A stretch of 64,000 bases of DNA, taken from contig NZ_FXAM01000001.1 of the NCBI RefSeq assembly GCF_900155475.1, forward strand, positions 2,986,881 through 3,050,880. The letters are read 5' to 3'. Within the stretch, counting starts at the first letter, position 1, and each line of letters opens with the position of its first letter. Below are positions 53,992 to 61,042 of this stretch, piece by piece. This DNA comes from Methylomagnum ishizawai. Lineage in GTDB: Bacteria > Pseudomonadota > Gammaproteobacteria > Methylococcales > Methylococcaceae. The translations under genes were made by a program, and so were the position numbers. A model generated the notes under the pieces. It searched no databases and was not told the origin of the DNA. It worked only from the letters and a program-made list of their open reading frames with translations.

Positions 53992-54170
53992 GATTGCCCC
54001 CTATCAGCTTGGTGGCCCACCAAGACAAGGCCATGCTCGGTACGGATGAACCTGCGGAAATCTTCCAGGCAATAGGTGATGTCGGTGGTATGATGGCTGC
54101 GCGTTGAATTTGAATATGCCCCGCTCCCACCGTTGGTCCCGGTGGGGCGGGGTTTTTCTTTATAGGCCAT
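53988..54170 (-). CDS. Possible small protein upstream of the primase
   Basis: A 60-residue frame whose stop overlaps the primase start (ATGA) and whose start overlaps the end of the regulator gene, which favours real, coupled translation. The N-terminus is low complexity because it spans a terminator hairpin; the C-terminus (ITYCLEDFRRFIRTEHGL) looks more protein-like. No family recognised. Confidence 0.4.
   Translation of the reverse strand: MAYKEKPRPTGTNGGSGAYSNSTRSHHTTDITYCLEDFRRFIRTEHGLVLVGHQADRGQS
54101..54157 (+). ncRNA. Candidate short RNA antisense to the primase leader
   Basis: An extended -10 promoter TGGTATGAT lies at 54086-54094 on the plus strand, and a strong intrinsic terminator at 54119-54157 (stem of 13 pairs with one bulge, then TTTTT). 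The implied transcript is about 55-60 bases. It runs against the minus-strand operon just before the primase. P4-type satellites use small RNAs in this part of their genome, so a regulatory role is plausible. No -35 match is evident. Confidence 0.45.
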
Positions 54171-54669
54171 GGCCGCGCCCCTCCCGTTGAGCTTTGCGGG
54201 TGGCTTCGTAGATCACAGCCCGCTGTGCTATGGGTAAATCCGTCGCCATTAACAACTGTTGGGCGCGGCGGCTGCCGTTGTTATAGGCGAAAAACAACTG
54301 GCCGACTCGTGCCTTATCAGCGGGCGATAACATCAGGGATTGATAGACGAAGCGGGCGGTCTTGGCGCTCATCTCTGGTCGTATCCCCAAAAGCCAGCGG
54401 TCGCAAACTTGCAGGTGGTGCGACAGTTGGCAAAAGCGCCCAACCCAGGCAGGCATGGAGCGACCCGAAAGGTATCGCATCGCAGTGTACAGGCTGATTT
54501 CGCACGCTTGGGCGACTATGCCGGGCCGGGCCAAGGGGTGGACTCCATCCAAGTCGAAAGCCGCATTGAGGCGGGCCGCGAATTCGGCATGTTCTCGGGC
54601 TTTCGCGGCGGGGATAGGATTGCGGCGGTTTTTGGGCGCGACTTGGGCGCGGGGGGTCTTGGAAGACAT
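54160..54669 (-). CDS. Phage-type regulator
   Basis: A 169-residue basic protein. The N-terminus is Lys/Arg/Pro-rich; the middle (GIVAQACEISLYTAMRYLSG, then RSMPAWVGRFCQLSHHLQVC) looks like a helix-turn-helix repressor with the pattern of CI-type proteins. The start MSSKTPRAQ is the usual choice, but the frame stays open upstream to an ATG at 54948, which would add an Ash-like segment. It probably controls early genes of the element. Confidence 0.62.
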   Translation of the reverse strand: MSSKTPRAQVAPKNRRNPIPAAKAREHAEFAARLNAAFDLDGVHPLARPGIVAQACEISLYTAMRYLSGRSMPAWVGRFCQLSHHLQVCDRWLLGIRPEMSAKTARFVYQSLMLSPADKARVGQLFFAYNNGSRRAQQLLMATDLPIAQRAVIYEATRKAQREGRGHGL

Positions 54670-54948
54670 GGGACGGACTCCGTAAGTTTGATTTGGAGCC
54701 GTCGCCGTTACGTTCGACTGTAATTTGGCGACGGATCGGGCGGGGGTCGAACGCCAAGACACGGCCCTTACGGCTAGCCGCGTCAGGCACCCCGCTCGAC
54801 CCGTCATGGAGATGGGCAGGTCGGACCGCAAGGCACAAAAAAAGCGCCCCGGTTTGCAAGATGGCGCTGTGCGCCGTAAGAGTTGGTGAGGGTTCGACGC
54901 CTCACTTTCAGGATGGGCGAAGGGGGACGGGTTTGTCAAGGGGATCAT
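54670..54948 (-). other. Ash-like leader region in frame with the regulator
   Basis: In frame with the downstream regulator and starting at an ATG overlapping the 38-codon frame upstream (ATGA), this stretch encodes CKPGRFFCALRSDLPISMTG and RAGCLTRLAVRAV, which resembles the Ash-type open frames of P4-family satellites. The same bases form a terminator (54836-54868), so conservation may lie in the RNA instead of a protein. Confidence 0.45.
54836..54868 (-). terminator. Terminator/attenuator inside the Ash-like leader
   Basis: On the minus strand, AGCGCC and GGCGCT flank a 14-base loop and are followed by a run of seven T. It would stop transcripts that come from the AlpA side before the regulator gene unless read-through is allowed. 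Confidence 0.7.
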
Positions 54949-55061
54949 TTTTTTCCCCTTGTCCAGCCCCGCTTGACGCGGCGGTTCGCCCGGCTGGGCT
55001 TTGTGGTGGGCCAGCCGAAAGGGTACGGCACGGGCGGGGAGTTGGGGCGCTTGCGGCTCAT
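54945..55061 (-). CDS. 38-residue basic frame after the AlpA-like gene
   Basis: Starts MSRKRPNSPPVPYPFGWP and ends RVKRGWTRGKK. Its ATG overlaps the AlpA-like gene stop (ATGA) and its stop overlaps the ATG of the Ash-like frame (ATGA), a chain that suggests coupled translation. Strongly basic. No family recognised; may only be a translated leader. Confidence 0.4.
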   Translation of the reverse strand: MSRKRPNSPPVPYPFGWPTTKPSRANRRVKRGWTRGKK

Positions 55062-55297
55062 GCGGCCACCTCCGTCCGGCTGGCAATGAAGGCGTCCAAG
55101 GTGGATTTTTTGATCCGCACCAGACGGCCCACCTTGACGGCGGGCAGGGTGTAGCGGCCCGTGGCCCGCCAGTTGTTCAACGTCTGCGGTTGAATGTTCA
55201 GATAGGCCGCAGCTTCGGGGATCGTTAACAGGGGGTCGGCATTCGCGATGCCGGTGCCCTGGATTAGAGCGGATTTACGGGGGGCGGGGATCGACAT
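55058..55297 (-). CDS. AlpA-like helix-turn-helix regulator
   Basis: A 79-residue protein of the MerR-like/excisionase group: LLTIPEAAAYLNIQPQTLNN, WRATGRYTLPAVKVGRLVRI, KKSTLDAFIASR. Proteins of this type activate satellite or prophage excision and early genes. AGGAG precedes MSIPAPRK. It lies between the AT-hook protein gene and the regulator, in the usual place for P4-type elements. Confidence 0.88.
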   Translation of the reverse strand: MSIPAPRKSALIQGTGIANADPLLTIPEAAAYLNIQPQTLNNWRATGRYTLPAVKVGRLVRIKKSTLDAFIASRTEVAA

Positions 55298-55449
55298 TTC
55301 AGACTCCTGTTTAGTGCCGCCGGGATGGTGGCGGTAAAACAAGAGTCTGCCGGTAAGGTCGTAGCTGTGTTATGCGGAAAAAGCGGTTTTATTCAGTCGA
55401 TTTTTCTCGATTTTTGGCACATTCATTTTGTTACATTTTGCCTCAAATT

Positions 55450-55947
55450 TCATTCAACTTCAAACCTCCATGCATGCATCTTGACCAATCGGGATGGGGA
55501 TATCCCAAGCCACTTGGCGAAGTTCGCTTTTTTAAATTCTTCCGGCGAAAGGCAAACAATCATATTTCTTTCATGGTTACGTCCTATAAAACAACCTTCC
55601 TTTGATAGTTTTTTAATTCTGGCGATTACTTTTGATATGTACGAATCATCAACCCCTAATACGTCAGCTAAAATGCCGCGTAAATTCATTTTTGAAACAA
55701 TAAACCCATCTCCAAACAATACCCAAAAAGTCAATATTATTTTGTAGTTATTTTCGCGATCTTCTGATTTTGGCCTACCTTTTTTTCCTTTTTTCTTCTC
55801 AAGTGGCTTGTTTTTTCTTGGTCTCCCGCGCTTGCGTTCGCTTTGTATTTCTTGCCCCAATTTGGATACTTCTTCCCCGGCTTGCTCTATAGTGATTTCA
55901 CCGTTTTTGTGTTTTTCCAATATCTCTAAAAGAGATTCTTTATCCAT
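55450..55947 (-). CDS. AT-hook-containing hypothetical protein
   Basis: A 165-residue protein with two AT-hook-like motifs (ERKRGRPRKNK and KKGRPKSED) in a Lys/Arg-rich linker. Its N-terminus is a short acidic helix (MDKESLLEILEKHKNGEI), and the C-terminal part is helical (VDDSYISKVIARIKKLSKEG). The gene is much richer in A+T than its neighbours, so it was probably acquired separately. It lies three bases from the integrase stop and may be read after it or independently. Confidence 0.65.
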   Translation of the reverse strand: MDKESLLEILEKHKNGEITIEQAGEEVSKLGQEIQSERKRGRPRKNKPLEKKKGKKGRPKSEDRENNYKIILTFWVLFGDGFIVSKMNLRGILADVLGVDDSYISKVIARIKKLSKEGCFIGRNHERNMIVCLSPEEFKKANFAKWLGISPSRLVKMHAWRFEVE

Positions 55948-55950
55948 AAT

Positions 55951-57321
55951 TCATTCCTGCCTTTTTGTGCGGGTAGGGGGTTGCTGGGACGGTTTAAGGC
56001 TTACAACATTTCCGGCCTCGGTCACGCCCCCATGGGCCAGCATCGCCGATAACCCGCGTTCCATGGCATCAAGCACCGGATCGGTGTGCAGCCGGGCGTA
56101 AACGTGGGTGGCATCGCTGGAACGGTGCCCCAAGGCCCGCCCCACGATGGCCAGGGAAGCGCCCTGCATCGCCGTCCAACTGCCCAAGGAACGCCGTAGA
56201 TCGTGCAACCGCACATCTTCCAAGCCCGCGGCCTTCAACAGGTCGTCCCATGGCTTTTGGAAGTCGGTGATATGCCCACACGCCGCCCGCGAAGGGAAAA
56301 CCCACTCCCCACCGTTGCCGCGCCTTGCGGCCAAGACTTCCCGCGCTATCGAGGTCAAGGGGATAACCATCGGGTCGCCGCTCTTGGACTTCTCGCCGGG
56401 GATCGTCCACAGGCCCGCCGTAAAATCCAGATCGGCCCAGCGCATCGCCAGGACGTTCCCCTTACGTGCGCCGGTCGCCAGGGACAGCAGGATGTAATGC
56501 CGGAAGTTATCGCTCTCGCACCGGCCCAGCGCCTCAAAGAACGCGGGCAATTCATGACCTTGCAGGAACCGGGACCGCTCCCGCTCAGGGAACTTGGGGA
56601 TGCCTTCACAGGGATCATCGCCCACGTAGAGCCGCCATTCCCCCGCCTTCCGGTAGATCGCCCGCAGCAGCGCAAAAGCCTTGTTCGCGGTGCGCGGGCC
56701 GATGCCGTCCTTGAGACCCACCATCCAGCGCCGGACTTCCTCGGGCTGGATGCTCGAAAGCTTCCGCCGTTCCCAATCGACCGCGCACTCCGGTTTCTTC
56801 GGGGTCGGTCCCATTCCGCCGGGCGGACGGGTCGGCACGATGCCCAGGTAGCGGGCAAAGTCGCCGCGCAGCTCCTCCGCCGTGCGTTTGCCATGGGGAA
56901 TCAGATGGTCGCGGTAGTAGCGTTCAAAGGCTTGGCGCAAGGTCGGCTCCGCTTCCTTGGCTTGGCGGTTGCGCTTCCGCTCGGTGGCCGGATTGATGCC
57001 CCGGTCAAGCTGGACGTTCACGGCGGAAGCCAGCGCCCGCGCCATCCTGATATTCAGGGACGCGGCGTTGCCCACCAAGTCAAGCGGATCGGTGTCGGCG
57101 GGTATCTCCCGGTTTCCCGGCGTTCCAGGATCGAAGCGCCCCAGCATGACGCGAACGGGCTTCCCTCCCACCTTGCGGACCACGTAGAAGGTTTTTTCCC
57201 CGGAAGGGTGGACGGACACGAACAGGTGCCGCTGTGTGGTGTCGCCGTAGTAGGTCCGGCGCTCGGGTGCGGCCAGGGCGGTTAGGCTGGCTTGGGTGAA
57301 GTTGAATTTTGGATCGGACAT
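55951..57321 (-). CDS. Tyrosine-type site-specific integrase
   Basis: A 456-residue integrase of the P4-type group with an N-terminal arm-binding domain (GEKTFYVVRKVGGKPVRVML). The catalytic set is visible: Arg in TGARKGNVLAMRW, His and Arg in RLHDLRRSLG, His in ALGHRSSDATH and Tyr in VYARLHTDPV. It is at the right end of the element, 173 bases from attR, and acts at the 44-bp repeats in tRNA-Gly. Start at MSDPKFNFTQ; a few in-frame starts lie upstream. Confidence 0.95.
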   Translation of the reverse strand: MSDPKFNFTQASLTALAAPERRTYYGDTTQRHLFVSVHPSGEKTFYVVRKVGGKPVRVMLGRFDPGTPGNREIPADTDPLDLVGNAASLNIRMARALASAVNVQLDRGINPATERKRNRQAKEAEPTLRQAFERYYRDHLIPHGKRTAEELRGDFARYLGIVPTRPPGGMGPTPKKPECAVDWERRKLSSIQPEEVRRWMVGLKDGIGPRTANKAFALLRAIYRKAGEWRLYVGDDPCEGIPKFPERERSRFLQGHELPAFFEALGRCESDNFRHYILLSLATGARKGNVLAMRWADLDFTAGLWTIPGEKSKSGDPMVIPLTSIAREVLAARRGNGGEWVFPSRAACGHITDFQKPWDDLLKAAGLEDVRLHDLRRSLGSWTAMQGASLAIVGRALGHRSSDATHVYARLHTDPVLDAMERGLSAMLAHGGVTEAGNVVSLKPSQQPPTRTKRQE

Positions 57322-57354
57322 GGCCCCCATTCCTTCGGGTCGCGCCGGGTTCTC

Positions 57355-57380
57355 GTGCAACCGTGGTGCAACCTTTTTGC
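57355..57380 (+). repeat. Right arm-type repeat of the island (26 bp)
   Basis: Identical to 45248-45273, same orientation, near the integrase start and 113 bases from attR. Contains two GTGCAACC sites 11 bases apart. Confidence 0.75.
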
Positions 57381-57493
57381 GGTAAACGGGGGTAATTTAG
57401 CACTATTTCAGGGTACGGTGTCGAGTCGGAAAGTCCTTTTAAATCAATAACTAGGTATATAGCGGTAAGACACGGTAACACCTAAGTGTCTGA

Positions 57494-57537
57494 TTCCCAA
57501 GCCGATAGCGTGGGTTCGATTCCCATCACCCGCTCCA
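57494..57537 (+). repeat. attR core (44-bp direct repeat)
   Basis: Copy of the 3' end of tRNA-Gly from the anticodon loop to CCA, perfect match with 45158-45201. It has no tRNA 5' half here, as expected for the far junction. Confidence 0.96.
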
Positions 57538-57809
57538 CCTCGTCTCCTTCCCATCTAAAGCCTCCTTAAGCTTGAATCAGTGAGCCTGACTAATTTGGGC
57601 TCTTGAGGATATCCCCTCCTAAAGGGAAAGACCGTAAGTTCGAATCGTGATCGGAACCCCAGCTTATCAAAGGCGTATCCCTCACCGATGTGGGCTTTTT
57701 GTCCGCATGCTCTGATCGCTTGTGTTCGGCCAAGGCTGCTGCTCGCGATTGTTTTCCCATCCCTTTGAATGGCGGTTTCCGGGATTTCTGTACCCACCGG
57801 GCGATATCG

Positions 57810-57860
57810 ATGACAGAGCAAAAAATCGAACAAGAATTGATCGAAAAACTGGCCGACCTC
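57810..57860 (+). pseudogene. Stub of the start of hsdR (type I restriction subunit R)
   Basis: The 17 codons MTEQKIEQELIEKLADL match the usual HsdR N-terminus from memory. The frame then runs into a repeat-like hairpin and loses all similarity. It is therefore a truncated remnant, left by a deletion just beyond the integration site. The rest of the stretch from 57538 to 58355 shows no intact gene. Confidence 0.6.
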
Positions 57861-57865
57861 TCTCC

Positions 57866-57901
57866 AAAGGCTTCTCCCTTTCACAAAGGGGGGGCCTTTT
57901 T
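57866..57901 (+). terminator. Hairpin with T-run at the hsdR stub
   Basis: AAAGGC and GCCTTT flank an inner CCCTTT/AAAGGG stem and are followed by TTTTT. It would terminate a plus-strand transcript; it may be part of a dispersed repeat that was inserted at the break. Confidence 0.6.
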
Positions 57902-58355
57902 CGTTTGCGGGGCGTTTTCACCCTCCGGCTTACCCTCGTTTGGCTTGAAGGAGGCTGAGGCCGTGGGGGGTGTTGGGTGGGAAAGTTAGTCGCTAAGGTT
58001 GCCCAAGGACTCTGCTGACTGGTGTTCGGCCAATCCAGCCATTCGCATTCCGCTTTCATTTGCTTCGAATAGCGGCTTTCAGAAACAGCTTTCGATATTG
58101 CGCCGTCCGCCGATAGCGGAGGAAGCGGTCGTTTACCCCATCACGGCGTCAGCCAGACAATCAAAATCCCCCAATTCGGCACAAGGCGGCCCTCGTCGCC
58201 ACCATAGAATGCGCGCTCAGCATTAAAGTCGCGGGCGCAGGTGAATGGCCGGCACCTGGGCGGCCTCAAGCCATCGGCAGCGAATCGTCCGTGGCTTTAT
58301 GGAGAAATGCTGATAGCCTGTCGCAATAAACCCAATTGAGCTAGGGACAGCAACC

Positions 58356-60986
58356 ATGGCAAAGCGCAAAAACCCCGATAAGGCAAACCCCCAAGCGGCG
58401 ATCGAGGACGGAGGCGAAACCCTTCCCGCAGCGGGCGGGGATGCCCAGGATTTCCCCATCGTCGGCATCGGCGCCTCGGCGGGCGGGCTGGAGGCGCTTG
58501 AGCAATTCCTGAGCCATGTGCCCGCCGGTAGCGGCATGGCCTACATCATCATCCAACACCTCGACCCGACCCGCCAGGGCATCATGCCGGAGTTGCTGGG
58601 GCGGATGACCCCCATGCGGGCGACACAGGCCGAGGACGGCATGGAGGTGGCACCGGATTGCGTCTACGTGATTCCGCCCAACAAGGACCTATCCATCCTG
58701 GGCAACGTGCTGTGCTTGCTCGACCCGGTGGAGGCGCGGGGCCTGCGGCTGCCCATCGACTTCTTCCTCCGCGCCCTGGCCGCCGAGCGGCGGGAGCGGG
58801 CCGCCGCGGTGATCCTCTCCGGCATGGGCTCCGACGGCACCCTGGGCCTCAAGGCCGTCAAGGAAAAAGCCGGGTTGGTGCTGGTCCAGGACCCGGCCGA
58901 CGCCAAGTTCGACGGCATGCCCAGGAGCGCCATCGACACCGGCCTGGCCGATATCGTCGCGCCCGCCGAGGCTTTGCCCGCCCGTCTGATCGCCGCCCTC
59001 CACCATCCCCCGCCCCTGCCCCTGCCCATCCAGGGCAACCTCACGCCCTTGGAAAGCGCCACCCGCAGCGCCCTGGACCAGGTGGTCATCCTGCTGCGCG
59101 TCCGCACCGGCCAGGATTTCTCGCTCTACAAGAAAAGCACGGTGTACCGGCGCATCGAGCGGCGCATGGGCGTCCACCAAATCGACAGGATCGCCACCTA
59201 TGTGCGTTTCCTGCAAGAAAACCCCGGCGAGGTCAACCTGTTGTTCAAAGAACTCCTGATCGGCGTCACCAGTTTCTTCCGCGACAAGGCGGCCTGGGCC
59301 TATCTCCGGGAAGAGGCCTTGCCAACCCTTTTGGTGGAACATCCCGAAGGACGGACGCTGCGCGCCTGGGTGCCGGCCTGCTCCACCGGCGAGGAGGCCT
59401 ATTCGCTGGCCATCACCTTCCGCGAGGCGCAGGAACAGGCCGATCCCAAGGGCCGCCACAGGCTCCAGGTGTTCGCCACCGACCTGGACCAGGACGCCAT
59501 CACCAAGGCGCGGCAGGGCTTTTACCCGTCCAACATCGTCGCCGACGTCGAAACGGAGCGGCTGGAACGCTTTTTCACCTCAGACCAGGGTGGCTACCGC
59601 GTGGACAAGGAAATCCGCGACATGGTGATATTCGCCCCCCAGAACCTCCTGTCCGACCCGCCCTTCACCAAGCTGGATTTCCTGTCCTGCCGCAACCTGC
59701 TGATCTACCTGGAAGCGGAACTGCAAAAGAAGCTGTTCCCCCTGTTCCATTACAGCCTGAACCCCGGCGGCATCCTCTTCCTGGGCAGCGCCGAGACCAT
59801 CGGCGGCTTCACCGACCTGTTCGCGCCGCTGGATGGCAAGCACCGGTGCTACCGGAGCCTCGGCGGCACCCGGGTGGCGGCGGCGTTCCCGCCCACATCC
59901 CTATCCGTTTTGCCCGGCAGGGGCGTGGGCGAACCCGGCCCCAAGGAGGTGGTCAACATCCAGGAACTCATGGATCGCCTGATCCTGCGGCAGTTCGCCC
60001 CGGCCGCCGTGCTGGTCAACGAGAAGGGCGATATCACCTATGTCAGTGGCCGCACCGGCAAGTACCTGGAACCCGCCGCCGGCAAGGCCAACTGGAACAT
60101 CCACGCCATGGCGCGGGAAGGGGTGCGCCACGCGGTGGCGACGGCCTTGCCGCAGGCGCTGCGCCAAGGCCGCAATGTCGATATCGACCACCTCGTGGTG
60201 GCCACCGAAGGCGGACCCCGGCATTTCGCCCTCGGCGTGCAGCCCATCGACGCCCCCCCGGAATTGCGCGGCATGGCGCTGGTCGTCTTCCAGGACACGC
60301 CCACATCCCTCCCGGCCCCACCGGCGGAAGCCGGGCCGCCGCCCCGGGCGCGCAACAAGCGCATGGCGGAACTGGAAGCCGAAACGACCAGGCTACTGGA
60401 AGAGAACCGCGCCCTGCGCGAAAGCATGCAGGCGTCGCACGAGGAGTTGCATTCGGCCAACGAGGAACTGCAATCCATGAACGAGGAAATGCAATCGACC
60501 AACGAGGAATTGACCACCTCCAAGGAAGAATTGCAGTCGCTCAACGAGGAATTGCAGACCGTCAACGCCGAGTTGCAAGCCAAGGTGGACGACCTCTCCC
60601 ATGCCAACAACGACCTGAAGAACCTCTTGAACAGTACGGATATCGCCACCCTGTTCCTCGACGGCCGATTGCGGATCCGGCGCTTCGCCACCCCCGCCAC
60701 CCGCCTGTTCAAACTGATTCCCGGCGACGTGGGCCGCCCCTTGTCCGACATCGTGTCGGAACTGGACTATCCGGAATTCCATACCGATATCCAGGAGGTG
60801 CTGCGCACCCTGGTCTTCTCCGAGAAGGCCATCCCGACCCGTGATGGCCGCTGGCATACGGTGCGGATCATGCCCTACCGCACGCTGGACAACGTGATCG
60901 ACGGGGTGGTCATCACCTTCGTCGATATCACCGCCAGCAAAGTATTGGAAGCGGAATTGCGGCAGAGTAGAACCCAGGCGTCATAA
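58356..60986 (+). CDS. CheB-CheR-PAS fusion protein
   Basis: An 876-residue signalling protein. The N-terminal CheB methylesterase has Ser41 in GIGASAGGLEAL, His68 in IIIQHLDPTRQG and Asp160 in ILSGMGSDGTLG. The CheR methyltransferase follows with WVPACSTGEEAYSLAI. A long coiled coil (EELHSANEELQSMNEEMQ and more) and a PAS domain end it. Such fusions feed chemotaxis-like or general two-component signalling. It is followed by a hybrid kinase gene 56 bases later. No receptor gene is next to it. Confidence 0.92.
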   Translation: MAKRKNPDKANPQAAIEDGGETLPAAGGDAQDFPIVGIGASAGGLEALEQFLSHVPAGSGMAYIIIQHLDPTRQGIMPELLGRMTPMRATQAEDGMEVAPDCVYVIPPNKDLSILGNVLCLLDPVEARGLRLPIDFFLRALAAERRERAAAVILSGMGSDGTLGLKAVKEKAGLVLVQDPADAKFDGMPRSAIDTGLADIVAPAEALPARLIAALHHPPPLPLPIQGNLTPLESATRSALDQVVILLRVRTGQDFSLYKKSTVYRRIERRMGVHQIDRIATYVRFLQENPGEVNLLFKELLIGVTSFFRDKAAWAYLREEALPTLLVEHPEGRTLRAWVPACSTGEEAYSLAITFREAQEQADPKGRHRLQVFATDLDQDAITKARQGFYPSNIVADVETERLERFFTSDQGGYRVDKEIRDMVIFAPQNLLSDPPFTKLDFLSCRNLLIYLEAELQKKLFPLFHYSLNPGGILFLGSAETIGGFTDLFAPLDGKHRCYRSLGGTRVAAAFPPTSLSVLPGRGVGEPGPKEVVNIQELMDRLILRQFAPAAVLVNEKGDITYVSGRTGKYLEPAAGKANWNIHAMAREGVRHAVATALPQALRQGRNVDIDHLVVATEGGPRHFALGVQPIDAPPELRGMALVVFQDTPTSLPAPPAEAGPPPRARNKRMAELEAETTRLLEENRALRESMQASHEELHSANEELQSMNEEMQSTNEELTTSKEELQSLNEELQTVNAELQAKVDDLSHANNDLKNLLNSTDIATLFLDGRLRIRRFATPATRLFKLIPGDVGRPLSDIVSELDYPEFHTDIQEVLRTLVFSEKAIPTRDGRWHTVRIMPYRTLDNVIDGVVITFVDITASKVLEAELRQSRTQAS

Positions 60987-61042
60987 TCGTACCAAACCTT
61001 TGGTAGCCGGATATTTGACCACCCCAGGGATGGAGTAGCGGC

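Larger units (their letters stand above)
45158..57537. mobile_element. 12.4-kb P4-type satellite/genomic island in tRNA-Gly
   Basis: Bounded by perfect 44-bp direct repeats, one of them inside tRNA-Gly(CCC). The integrase gene lies at the right end, reading inward, with an AlpA-like regulator, a phage-type regulator and a Toprim/DUF927 primase-helicase further in. All recognised genes are on the minus strand. No capsid, portal or terminase genes are visible, so it must depend on a helper phage or on conjugation, or be immobile. Base composition varies, with an AT-rich gene at 55450. Confidence 0.93.
57720..58086 (+). repeat. Two diverged copies of a short repeat
   Basis: Copies at about 57720-57785 and 58022-58086 share GTGTTCGGCCAA at the start and GAATGGCGGTTTC/GAATAGCGGCTTTC at the end at nearly the same distance, with divergent middles. 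They flank the hsdR stub. Origin unknown; possibly fragments of an old mobile element. Confidence 0.45.

Noticed and set aside
57598-57662. tRNA-Arg(CCT)-like stretch with CCCCTCCTAAAGGG, GTTCGAATC and an end in CCCCA
   Set aside because: No matching 5' acceptor strand or proper T-stem can be drawn. It may be a decayed tRNA piece, but I cannot support a gene.
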